NCBI GenBank assembly: GCA_023399155.1
Contig: JAEWQP010000010.1
Span: forward strand, 186,001 to 250,000
DNA length: 64,000 bases
DNA from: Verrucomicrobiota bacterium
Lineage (GTDB): Bacteria > Verrucomicrobiota > Verrucomicrobiia > Opitutales > Opitutaceae
Direction: 5' to 3'
The notes beneath the pieces were generated by a model. The model was not told the DNA's origin. It made no database searches and saw nothing but the letters and a program-made list of their open reading frames with translations. Made by a program: the position numbers and the translations under genes. Position 1 is the stretch's first letter; each line of letters starts with the position of its first letter. This document shows, piece by piece, positions 34,612 to 42,873 of this stretch.

Positions 34612-36903
34612 TCACCGCTCGAGACCTTTGCCCTGTCCGTACTTGTCCGCCGCATACGCGATCAGCGCGGGTACGTCGCAGATCAGGCCGATGCGGCCAT
34701 CCCCGAGCACGGTCGCCCCGGAAAACGCCCGCACGCGGCGCGAGAGCCAGCCGAGCGGCTTCAACACGGTCTGATGGCTGCCGATCACCTCGTCCACGAC
34801 GAGACCGAGCCGCTGGTCGCCGCTCGACACGATCACCGCGCGCTCCAGGTCGGGCGCGGCGGACGAGTAGTCGAAGACATCGCGCAGCCGCAGGTAGGGG
34901 GTCAGGATGCCGCGGAGCGCCACGACATTGCGACCGCCCGAGGCCTCGCGCTGGCGGCGCGTCAACTCGATGGTCTCGTGGGCGAGGCCGAGCGGGATCA
35001 CGTAGTGGTCGTCCTCCACGCGCACGAGCAGCCCCTCGATGATCGCGACCGTGAGCGGCACGGACATCTGGATCTCCGCGCCCCGGCCGGGCGTGCTCCG
35101 AAGCGTGACCGTGCCGCGCAGGGCCTCAATCTGGCGCTTCACGACGTCGAGGCCGACGCCGCGGCCGGAGACCTGGGAGACGCTTTCGGCCGTGGAGAAG
35201 CCCGGCAGGAAGATGAGTTGGAAGATTTCCGAATCCGGGATGGTGACCTCGGGCGCGATCAGGCCGCGGGCGACGGCCTTGGCGCGGATCTTCGCGGCAT
35301 CGAGGCCGCGGCCGTCGTCGCCGACGGTCACGAGCACGCGATCGCCGTGCTGTTCGGCGGCGAGGCGCAGGGTGCCGTGCGCGGGCTTGCCCGCCGCCAC
35401 GCGCTCGGCGGGGGTCTCGAGCCCGTGGTCGAGGCAGTTGCGCACGAGGTGGACGAGCGGGTCGCGCAGCTGCTCGAGCACGGTCTTGTCCAGCTCCGTC
35501 TCCGCGCCCTCGATACGGAGTTCCACGGACTTGCCGAGCTCGCGGGCGAGGTCGCGGCTCAGGCGCCTGAATTTGTTGAACGTCTCACCGATCGGCATCA
35601 TGCGGACCTCGAGCACGACGTCGCGAAGCTCCTTGGTCAGACGGTCGAGTCCCTCGGAGGCACCCTGCAGCTCGGGCGGCGCATCCTTCATCGTCGCACA
35701 GACGCGGCTGACCTGGGAGCGCAGGATGACCAGTTCGCCCACCATGTTGACCAGGCGGTCGAGCTTGTCGGCGGAAACACGCAGGCTCTCGCCGGCGCCG
35801 GAGCGGGTGGCGGTGGATGCTGTTGCCGGCGCCGCCGGCTGGTCCGAGGCGCCGGTCGCGGGGGCCGGCGCCGGAGGCAGCGGCTCGGGGTCGGAGGAAT
35901 CGCCTTCGACCGCTGCGATCGTGGGCTCGACTCCAGGCATGAAAAGAAAGGCGTCCCGGATGCTGTCGACGGTCGTTCGCGCCGCCGTGTCGAGCGTGAG
36001 CCGCCACGTGCCGGGTCCGCGACGGCTGTCATGAAGATCTGGACACAGCTCGACGCGGGGCCGGCCGAGCTTGCCCAGTTCAAGGAGCAACGAATCGACC
36101 AGCGCGGGCGAGCCCGCCGTCTGGGCATCAATCTCGAAGGAGATGCGCCAGGTGCGGGTGGGTGCCGGTGCGGGGGTCGTGGTGGCCGGCTGTTCGGCGA
36201 TGGAGAGTTCGCAGTCCTCCTCGACGAACATGAAGACGTCGCGGATCGCATCGAGCGTCGCCTCGGTCTCCAGCTCGATCTCCCATCCGAGATGGCACGC
36301 CTGGGGGTCAAGCGTATCAAGCGAGGGAATACGATCGGCGAGCCCGCGGATGGTGCAGGCACCGAGCGCTCGCAGGTCGTCCAGCTGGACGCCGGGGTCG
36401 TTTCCGGTCGCGAAGAGGTTTTCCTTGGGCAGGTAGCGGATCGCGAAGCGCCTCTTTTGCGGTGCGGGCGCGGGTGAGGCGACGGCCCGGCGCGGCCCTT
36501 CCAGAACGGCCGCCGGCAGGGTCCGAGTGAGGGCATCGAGCGTAGCCTGGCCCGACCTGAGGATGGCGGCGGCTTCCTCGGGCGGTGCCGACAGGTAGCG
36601 CTGGATCACATCGGCGATCCCCAGCGCGTGGTCGATGTGGTCGGCCGAAAGCGTCAGGCGACCTTCGCGTGCGGCGAAGAACACGTCCTCGACGTGGTGG
36701 ACGAATTCCGAGAGGTCGGGAAAGCCGCTCGTGGCGCCGGAGCCCTTGATCGTGTGCAGCGCGCGGAACACCCGTGCGATCATGTCAGCGTTGGCGGGGG
36801 AAGCCTCGAGTTCGAGGAGCGCGGCCTCGAGGTCGGTCAACAGCTCAGCCGCCTCGGTGCGAAAGATCGCCTGGATGCGGGCCTGGATGTCGTCGGGATT
36901 CAT
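34612..36903 (-). CDS. cheA: chemotaxis histidine kinase CheA
   Basis: 763 residues. HPt domain with phospho-accepting His50 (RALHTIKGSG). Then two copies of an alpha/beta insert: about 150-235 (RYLPKENLFATGNDP...GWEIELET) and about 245-325, the second more divergent. Then dimerisation (SADKLDRLVNMVGELVI), kinase core (LVHLVRNCLDHGLE, DDGRGLD, GRGVGLDVV) and a C-terminal CheW-like domain. The kinase phosphorylates CheY and CheB in response to MCP signals. No separate P2 domain of the E. coli type is seen; the inserts may replace it. Located 71 bp after a CheY gene. Confidence 0.95.
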   Translation of the reverse strand: MNPDDIQARIQAIFRTEAAELLTDLEAALLELEASPANADMIARVFRALHTIKGSGATSGFPDLSEFVHHVEDVFFAAREGRLTLSADHIDHALGIADVIQRYLSAPPEEAAAILRSGQATLDALTRTLPAAVLEGPRRAVASPAPAPQKRRFAIRYLPKENLFATGNDPGVQLDDLRALGACTIRGLADRIPSLDTLDPQACHLGWEIELETEATLDAIRDVFMFVEEDCELSIAEQPATTTPAPAPTRTWRISFEIDAQTAGSPALVDSLLLELGKLGRPRVELCPDLHDSRRGPGTWRLTLDTAARTTVDSIRDAFLFMPGVEPTIAAVEGDSSDPEPLPPAPAPATGASDQPAAPATASTATRSGAGESLRVSADKLDRLVNMVGELVILRSQVSRVCATMKDAPPELQGASEGLDRLTKELRDVVLEVRMMPIGETFNKFRRLSRDLARELGKSVELRIEGAETELDKTVLEQLRDPLVHLVRNCLDHGLETPAERVAAGKPAHGTLRLAAEQHGDRVLVTVGDDGRGLDAAKIRAKAVARGLIAPEVTIPDSEIFQLIFLPGFSTAESVSQVSGRGVGLDVVKRQIEALRGTVTLRSTPGRGAEIQMSVPLTVAIIEGLLVRVEDDHYVIPLGLAHETIELTRRQREASGGRNVVALRGILTPYLRLRDVFDYSSAAPDLERAVIVSSGDQRLGLVVDEVIGSHQTVLKPLGWLSRRVRAFSGATVLGDGRIGLICDVPALIAYAADKYGQGKGLER

Positions 36904-36974
36904 GGGCTTGGGGCGGGGCTCCGTTCAACTCGGGAACGTCACGCGTGTGCGCGGAATGAGAATACGGAGCGGCC

Positions 36975-37343
36975 TCACCGGGGGCAGACTTTCTGCACCA
37001 CCGCGACGAGACGTGCGGGATCGAAGGGCTTGATGATCCAACCGGTGGCACCGGCGCGTTTGCCCGCCTGCTTTTTTTCCTCCTGCGACTCCGTCGTGAG
37101 CATCAGGATGGGCGTAAACTTGTAGGCCGCGAGCGCACGCAGGCGTGTGATCAAGGTGATGCCGTCCATGTTCGGCATGTTGAGATCGGTGACCACGAGA
37201 TCGGCCTTGTTCTTTTCACACAAAGCCAGCCCCTTCTCGCCGTCTTCAGCCGCGAGCACGGTGTATCCGGCCGGCTGCAGGGTCATGCGGACGGTCTCGC
37301 GGATGCTCATGGAGTCGTCGATGGTGATGATGGTCTTGGACAT
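36975..37343 (-). CDS. CheY-like response regulator
   Basis: 122-residue single receiver domain: acidic pair in IDDSMS, phospho-acceptor Asp53 (LVVTDLNMPNMDG), Thr in LMLTTES and Lys in GWIIKPFDP. No output domain. It lies 15 bp downstream of the STAS gene and next to CheA, the classical arrangement in which CheY of this type passes the signal to a motor or another target. No flagellar gene is in the window. A second CheY is encoded at 42511. Confidence 0.93.
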   Translation of the reverse strand: MSKTIITIDDSMSIRETVRMTLQPAGYTVLAAEDGEKGLALCEKNKADLVVTDLNMPNMDGITLITRLRALAAYKFTPILMLTTESQEEKKQAGKRAGATGWIIKPFDPARLVAVVQKVCPR

Positions 37344-37358
37344 GGTGGGTCGGGAAGG

Positions 37359-37661
37359 TCAGCAAGGGGATTCGTGGTCGAAGGGATCCTCGACGGCGTA
37401 ACGAGAGAAGGCGGCGAGCCAGGCCGGCGGTGCGGCGCCTCGGAGCACGGCCCGCCTGGCCGCGCGTGCTCCAGCTATCAATACCTGCAAACCCGCGGCG
37501 TCCAGCCGTGTGAGGCCCACGGCGCAAATGACGAGCGTCCCGCCGTCACGAGTCGCCTCGACGACCGCGTCTTTCAGGGCCGGAGCATTCTCCACGGTCA
37601 CCTCGCCACGCAGCACCAGGAGGCGGTCCTGCGCGTCGCCTTCGAGCGTAATCTCATCCAT
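37359..37661 (-). CDS. STAS domain protein
   Basis: 100 residues spanning one STAS domain (RLLVLRGEVTVENAPALKDAV, LVICAVGLTRLDAAGLQVLI). Partner-switching STAS proteins are phosphorylated on Ser or Thr in the motif D-S-(S/T)-G; here it reads DAAG, so phosphorylation at that site is not possible. The domain more likely acts as a protein-interaction module, as seen for STAS proteins next to CheA in other chemosensory clusters. Start ATG 37661 overlaps the hybrid kinase stop by 8 bp, and the CheY gene follows at 15 bp. Confidence 0.85.
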   Translation of the reverse strand: MDEITLEGDAQDRLLVLRGEVTVENAPALKDAVVEATRDGGTLVICAVGLTRLDAAGLQVLIAGARAARRAVLRGAAPPAWLAAFSRYAVEDPFDHESPC

Positions 37662-40527
37662 GGCGAACCGCCTCCTCGCGCGGCGCTGCTGCCATCGCGT
37701 CGACCTCGTGGGGCCAGAACTCCATCGTCGCCTCGGCAGCGCCGAGCGAGTGTGCGAAGAGGTTCTCGAGTTCGTCCGGCAACTGGTTCCACTCGGTGAA
37801 CGTCCCTGCCCGCAGTGCCTCGAGACTGCGCGCACACGCTGCGACAAACCGCGACCATCCGAGCGTGAGCGCGCCGCCCTTGAGCCCGTGGACGATGAGG
37901 ATCGCAGCCTTGCCGTCGCCATGCGTGCAGGCCTGCTGGAGCCGCGGAAGCAGGGACTGGAAATCGTCCTGGAAGCTCGCCACGAGCAGCGACAGGAGCG
38001 ACTGGCTCTCCTGCGGCGTGCGCCCGGCGGTGATCGTCGCGAGGTGCGTGCGATCGATCCACTCCGGGGCGCACTCAGGCGCGGGTGCGACGGGTGGTGG
38101 CGGGCTCGACGCGTCCGTCGGCGTCTCAGCGCAAAACAGATGGAAGAAACACGTCTCGAGCTGCCGCGGCACCACAGGCTTGCTCAGGTAGTCATCCATG
38201 CCGGCGGCGAGGCATTCCTTCCGTGCTTCGGGAAGGGCGTTGGCGGTGATGGCGACCAGCCGCGGGCGGGACGGTGAGCCGGCGAACCGCCGGCGAATCT
38301 CGCGTGCGGCGCTGAGCCCGTCCATGACCGGCATCTGGACATCGAGCAGCACGAGGTCGTAGGTCTGGCGCGACAAGGCATCAAGCACCTCAATACCATT
38401 CTCGGCGAAGTCCGGCGCGTATCCGAGATGGGACAACATCATGCGCAGCACCTCGCGGTTGATGCGCACGTCATCCGCCGCGAGGATACGCAGCGGCAGG
38501 CGGCGGCCGAGGGGCTCGGCGGCCGGTGCGGTTCCGGTGGTCCCGGCCCCGGTGTCGTTTCCGGCGGGCCTGAGCAGGTCGACGAACGCGCGTTGCAGTT
38601 CGTCCGGCGCGACGGGCCAGCTCAACGTGCGTGTGCGCACATCGCGGGTCGGCGCAGGTCCGCCGCGATCCGACGAGATCCAGAGTACGGGCGCGCTGTC
38701 GTGGCCGACATGAAGGCGGTCCCACCGGCTGCGAAGCCCGGGCGGCAGCGCCTCGGCCTCGATCACGAGCACATCGAAGGCGTTTCCCGGTCCGTAGGCA
38801 CCGGGCAGCAAGGTGCCCTGGTCGAGCACGGCGCACTCGACGCCGATCGTGCGCAACACCGCCTCCAGATACGAGCCATGCGACGCATGCGCGGCCGCGA
38901 TCAGGGCGCGCCGGCCGCACACGGTGGACTGCGGGCCTGCGGCGAGCAGGGAGACGCCGTCGCCCTCAAGTCCGCAGATCATGGAGAAGACGAAGGTCGA
39001 GCCCTCCCGCGGACGGCTCTCGACGGTGATGTCGCCCCCGAGCATCTGGGCGAGCGTGCGCGAGATGGCGAGACCGAGCCCGCTCCCGCCGAACCGGCGC
39101 GTGATTGTGCCGTCCGCCTGGGAAAACGGCTGGAAGAGGCGGGCGAGCTGGTCATCGGCGATGCCGATGCCGGTATCGCGCACGACGAACTCGAGGGCCC
39201 ACGTGCCCGGGCTTGGGCGGCGGGCTGTGATGTGCAGCTCGACGTGGCCGTATTCGGTGAACTTGACCGCATTGCAGAGGAGATTGGTCAGGACCTGGCC
39301 GAGCTTGCGGCCGTCGGTGATCACGCGGGCGGGGACTGAGGGTTCGATCTGGCAGCGCACATCGATGCCCTTGCCAGCGGCGCGTTCCGCCGCGAGACGG
39401 AGCGAATGGAAGGTGATCGCCGCGAGGTCGCAGGGCTGCGGGTCGAGCGTGGCCTGACCGGCCTGGAGGCCGGTGTAGTCGAGGACCTCCTCGATGATCC
39501 CGAGTAGGTTCTGCCCGCTGTGATGGATGAGATCCAGGGCGGTGCGCTGTGACGGGGTCGGGTCCTGCTCCAGGAGCGTGGCCGACACGCCATTGATCAC
39601 GTTGAGCGGCGTGCGCAGCTCGTGACTCATCGTCGCCAGAAATGCGCTCTTGGCCTGGTTGGCCGTCTCCGCGGCGGCCGCGAGATCGCGTGCCTGGCGG
39701 ATGGATACCTCGAGGCGGGCGTTGGTTTCCTGAAGCTCCGCCTTCGCCTGGAGGAGGCTTTCCTCGGCTTCCTTCTGTGCGGTGATGTCCTCCTTGACGG
39801 CGACGTAGTGGGTGATCCCTCCGTCGTCGCTGCGCACGGGCGAGATCGAGGCGTGTTCCCAGAAAAGGGTGCCGTCCTTGCGGCGGTTGTGGAACTCCCC
39901 GGACCACTCGCGGCCGTTCGAAATCGTGGCCCACATCCGCGCGTAGAAATCCGGGGATTGCCGGCCCGACTTGAGCAGGCGCGGATTCTGTCGGGTGACC
40001 TCCTCGGCTGAGTATCCGGTGACCTTGGTGAAGTGGGGGTTGACGTACTCGATCCCGCCGTCGGCGCTGGTGATGAGGATCGAGGCGGGGGATTGCTCCA
40101 CGGCCCGGGAGAGGAGTCGTGTGCGGGCCTCGCTGGTGCGCAGGCGCGATTCAATCTGGTGCAGGTTGAGCGCCACCTCGATCGCCATGCGCAGCTCCTG
40201 CTCCTCGAAGGGCTTGACGATGTATCCAAAAGGACCAGCCGTCTTCGCACGGGCCAGGGCCGGTTCACCGGCAAACGCCGAAAGGAAGACGACCGGGATG
40301 CCGTGGAGTTCGCGGATCCGGCGCGCGGCCTCCACGCCGTCGATCGGCCCGTCCAACTGGATGTCCATCAGGATGAGGTCGGGGCGGAGCTGCGCAGCGA
40401 GGACGAGCGCCTCGTCGCCGCGCGGCGTGGTGCCGATCGGTTCATACCCCATGGCCCGCAGCTGCTGGCTGATGTCCCGGGCGACGACCCGTTCGTCTTC
40501 GACGATGAGGATGCGCGTGCTGTGCAT
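37654..40527 (-). CDS. hybrid sensor histidine kinase, REC-PAS-HK-(REC)-REC-HPt
   Basis: 957 residues, cytoplasmic. Receiver (about 4-120, Asp55 in LILMDIQLDG), PAS (about 130-250), coiled linker, HisKA (FLATMSHELRTPLNVING), ATPase (RDTGIGIADDQ, FGGSGLGLAI), a receiver-like domain whose acceptor site reads FDVLVIEAEAL and so lacks Asp (about 545-660), a normal receiver (LVLLDVQMPVMDG, about 690-810) and an HPt domain (IVHGLKGGALTLG, about 845-940). All steps of a phosphorelay are thus in one chain, ready to pass phosphate to one of the nearby CheY proteins. It lies 8 bp after the CheZ-like gene. Confidence 0.92.
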   Translation of the reverse strand: MHSTRILIVEDERVVARDISQQLRAMGYEPIGTTPRGDEALVLAAQLRPDLILMDIQLDGPIDGVEAARRIRELHGIPVVFLSAFAGEPALARAKTAGPFGYIVKPFEEQELRMAIEVALNLHQIESRLRTSEARTRLLSRAVEQSPASILITSADGGIEYVNPHFTKVTGYSAEEVTRQNPRLLKSGRQSPDFYARMWATISNGREWSGEFHNRRKDGTLFWEHASISPVRSDDGGITHYVAVKEDITAQKEAEESLLQAKAELQETNARLEVSIRQARDLAAAAETANQAKSAFLATMSHELRTPLNVINGVSATLLEQDPTPSQRTALDLIHHSGQNLLGIIEEVLDYTGLQAGQATLDPQPCDLAAITFHSLRLAAERAAGKGIDVRCQIEPSVPARVITDGRKLGQVLTNLLCNAVKFTEYGHVELHITARRPSPGTWALEFVVRDTGIGIADDQLARLFQPFSQADGTITRRFGGSGLGLAISRTLAQMLGGDITVESRPREGSTFVFSMICGLEGDGVSLLAAGPQSTVCGRRALIAAAHASHGSYLEAVLRTIGVECAVLDQGTLLPGAYGPGNAFDVLVIEAEALPPGLRSRWDRLHVGHDSAPVLWISSDRGGPAPTRDVRTRTLSWPVAPDELQRAFVDLLRPAGNDTGAGTTGTAPAAEPLGRRLPLRILAADDVRINREVLRMMLSHLGYAPDFAENGIEVLDALSRQTYDLVLLDVQMPVMDGLSAAREIRRRFAGSPSRPRLVAITANALPEARKECLAAGMDDYLSKPVVPRQLETCFFHLFCAETPTDASSPPPPVAPAPECAPEWIDRTHLATITAGRTPQESQSLLSLLVASFQDDFQSLLPRLQQACTHGDGKAAILIVHGLKGGALTLGWSRFVAACARSLEALRAGTFTEWNQLPDELENLFAHSLGAAEATMEFWPHEVDAMAAAPREEAVRHG

Positions 40528-40535
40528 GGTGCGGT

Positions 40536-42485
40536 TCAGAAGAGTTCGATCCCGTCGCCGAGATCCTGGGTGGTTGCGGGCGGTGGAGGGTTGACCGGCT
40601 TCCGTGCGGCCGGGACGGCTTTGGCGGGCGTCGGCTCCGCCTGCTCCGGTGCGGGGTCCACGGCCGGGACGGAGTCGGGGAAATTAACCGCGCCGACCTC
40701 GGGACTCGTGTCTCCCGCGCGCTGGGTTCCGAGCACGGCCTCATGTGCGGCGCGTTCCTCCTCCATCGTGTATCGCCGCGCATGGTCCCGGAAACGGCGA
40801 GCCCCGGAGATACTGAGCGATGCCGTGGCGAGCGAGCACGCCGTCCGCTCGGCGAGATCGCGGCAGAGCCGCTCGGCGGCCCCGAAGCATCCGTCGATCA
40901 GGGCGGGAAAGCGGATGCCGGCGAGGAGGGCGCGGGTGCCTTCCTGGACGCCGGCGAACTCGGCCCGGACCGTGCGCGACTGGTCCTGGATCGCCTGCCG
41001 ATGTCGTATCAACTTCGCACTGACAGTGGCGGCACCGGATTCCAGCTCCGCCTTGTCGCGGGTCATGGCCTCAAGGAACGCGTCGGCCTCGCGCTTGATG
41101 AGGACGAGCCGGTCGAGGGTCTGGTGGAGACGGGCGGTGAGCTGTGTGGTGGTCTCCGCATTGCGCTGGGCCACATGGCTGGCCTCCTCGGCCAGTTTCT
41201 CGAGGGCGCCGCACGAACTGAGGCGGGCGGCGGCGATCTGGGCGTTGAGTGCGACGAGTTTAACCTCGCGCTGGTGGCCGGTGACGTCCCCGGAGAACAC
41301 GCGCACCACGGCCTCGATGCGCTCGACCCGTGCGGCGATGCGGCGGTTGGTCTCGGCGCTGCTGTTCGCGATGTGCGCGAGGTGCAGCAACTCCCGTTCG
41401 ACGATCTCGCTGATCCGGCTCCGGCCCAGCGCGGCCACGGCCGTCGTTTCCACGGTGTTCAGGAGCGCATCGATCTCGCCGCCGATCTGCAGGAGGGTGT
41501 CGAGTCCGGCGGTGGCCTTGCCGCCGGCCGCGGCGATCTCCTCGCGAGCGCTGGCCAGGTGCGCCTGCTGGAGCGTGGCGGCGCGGTGCAGGAAGACCCG
41601 GTCGTCGCTGTGTTGTGTGATGTCGCGAAAACCCGTGGCCACGTGCTCAAGCTTCTGGCGGACGATGTCCTGGTACTGCAGCGAGGAGAGGATCGACGTG
41701 CGCGGAGCCGCGGTGGTGTCAAGGAGCTGGGAGACGCGTTGCAGCGCCTCGGCGCACGGTGCCAGGCCCCGGCGCAGCGTGTCGATGTCGTGCTGGACGA
41801 GGTCGATGCTCTCCTTCGCGCGCTGGTAGAGCGCGATCTCCTCGCGGGCCACGCCGCCGCGGTCGACCGCCGTCTCGCTGACCAGCGCCTGCATGCGGTC
41901 GAAGGCGCGGCCGGTGCTCGAGACGATCTTCTCGTCGATCTCGCGGATGGAACCCGCGACCTGGGAGAAGACACCCTGGAACTCGGTGGAGACCCGCGCC
42001 GCTTCGACGCGAATCCCCATGGAGAGCGTCCGCAGCATCATGAAATTCCTTTCGAAGTCGTCACGGGAGGCCATGGCTTCGGTGAGCGACGCGTCGGCCT
42101 CGCTCATGCGCGATCGCAGCGCGTGCGAGGTTCCCAGGCTGGCGTGGACCAGCTCGATGGCGCTCTTGCACAAGCCGTGGGTTGACTCCAGGGCCTTGTC
42201 CTGATCCCGATCCTGCAGGATGGCGTCGAGCTCGCCGGCCCGCTGGCCCATCCGATCGAGGTGCGTCGTGAGGCCGCCCAGCCCGACCGCCATCGCGGTG
42301 AACTCATGATCGGTCTCGCGGCCGAAATGAAGGAGGTCGTCGATCCGGCCGGGCGTCTCGGCGAGAAGTCCATCCGTCCGCCCCGGGGAACCGAAGAGTC
42401 GCGCGAACCACGCACCAGCCCGCGACCGCAATGACCCCGGTCGGGATGCCTGTGGGGCGGGCGGATCGTTGGGGACGGGAGCCAT
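40536..42485 (-). CDS. soluble coiled-coil chemosensory protein with CheZ-like site
   Basis: 649 residues, almost all helical, no membrane segment or signal peptide. Two stretches resemble the hairpin tip of chemoreceptors: LRTLSMGIRVEAARVS (151-166) and VKLVALNAQIAAARLS (408-423). Between them, residues 269-282 (LQYQDIVRQKLEHV) match the CheZ active-site helix, in which Asp and Gln sit four residues apart; here Asp273 and Gln277. The Pro-rich tail ends DLGDGIELF, recalling the CheZ C-terminal peptide that binds CheY. I infer a CheY-P phosphatase or adaptor. Located 25 bp after a CheY gene and 8 bp before a hybrid kinase. Named family unknown to me. Confidence 0.75.
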   Translation of the reverse strand: MAPVPNDPPAPQASRPGSLRSRAGAWFARLFGSPGRTDGLLAETPGRIDDLLHFGRETDHEFTAMAVGLGGLTTHLDRMGQRAGELDAILQDRDQDKALESTHGLCKSAIELVHASLGTSHALRSRMSEADASLTEAMASRDDFERNFMMLRTLSMGIRVEAARVSTEFQGVFSQVAGSIREIDEKIVSSTGRAFDRMQALVSETAVDRGGVAREEIALYQRAKESIDLVQHDIDTLRRGLAPCAEALQRVSQLLDTTAAPRTSILSSLQYQDIVRQKLEHVATGFRDITQHSDDRVFLHRAATLQQAHLASAREEIAAAGGKATAGLDTLLQIGGEIDALLNTVETTAVAALGRSRISEIVERELLHLAHIANSSAETNRRIAARVERIEAVVRVFSGDVTGHQREVKLVALNAQIAAARLSSCGALEKLAEEASHVAQRNAETTTQLTARLHQTLDRLVLIKREADAFLEAMTRDKAELESGAATVSAKLIRHRQAIQDQSRTVRAEFAGVQEGTRALLAGIRFPALIDGCFGAAERLCRDLAERTACSLATASLSISGARRFRDHARRYTMEEERAAHEAVLGTQRAGDTSPEVGAVNFPDSVPAVDPAPEQAEPTPAKAVPAARKPVNPPPPATTQDLGDGIELF

Positions 42486-42510
42486 GGGTGGAGGGTGCGT
42501 GGAGACTGCC

Positions 42511-42873
42511 TCAGCGCGTCAGCGAGCGGATCAGCTCCTGCATCGCATCGGGATGGGCTGGCTTGCCGAGGAAGGCGGTCGCGCCGGCGGCGCGGAACAG
42601 TTCCTCATGCTCGCGGTCGGCCTCGGAGGTCACGACCAGCACCGGCACGCTGGCGTAGCCGGGCATGGCGCGCATCCGGCGGAGAAACTCACAGCCGTCC
42701 ATGCGCGGCATGAGCATGTCGAGGAGCACGACGTCGATCCGATGCGTCCGGAGTTTTTCCAGCGCCTCGAGCCCGTCGGCGGCGGTGACGACCTGGTGCC
42801 CCAGTTGCTGGAGCAGATGTGTATGGAAAGTCCGGGCACAGGCGAGGTCGTCGGCGACAAGGATCGTCTTCAT
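42511..42873 (-). CDS. cheY: CheY-like response regulator
   Basis: 120-residue single receiver: ADDLA acidic site, Asp52 (VVLLDMLMPRMDG), Thr in LVVTSEA and Lys in AFLGKPAHP. Its ATG overlaps the cheB stop (ATGA), so CheB and this CheY are made in a fixed ratio. It differs clearly from the CheY at 36975, which suggests two outputs. The CheZ-like gene follows at 25 bp. Confidence 0.93.
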   Translation of the reverse strand: MKTILVADDLACARTFHTHLLQQLGHQVVTAADGLEALEKLRTHRIDVVLLDMLMPRMDGCEFLRRMRAMPGYASVPVLVVTSEADREHEELFRAAGATAFLGKPAHPDAMQELIRSLTR

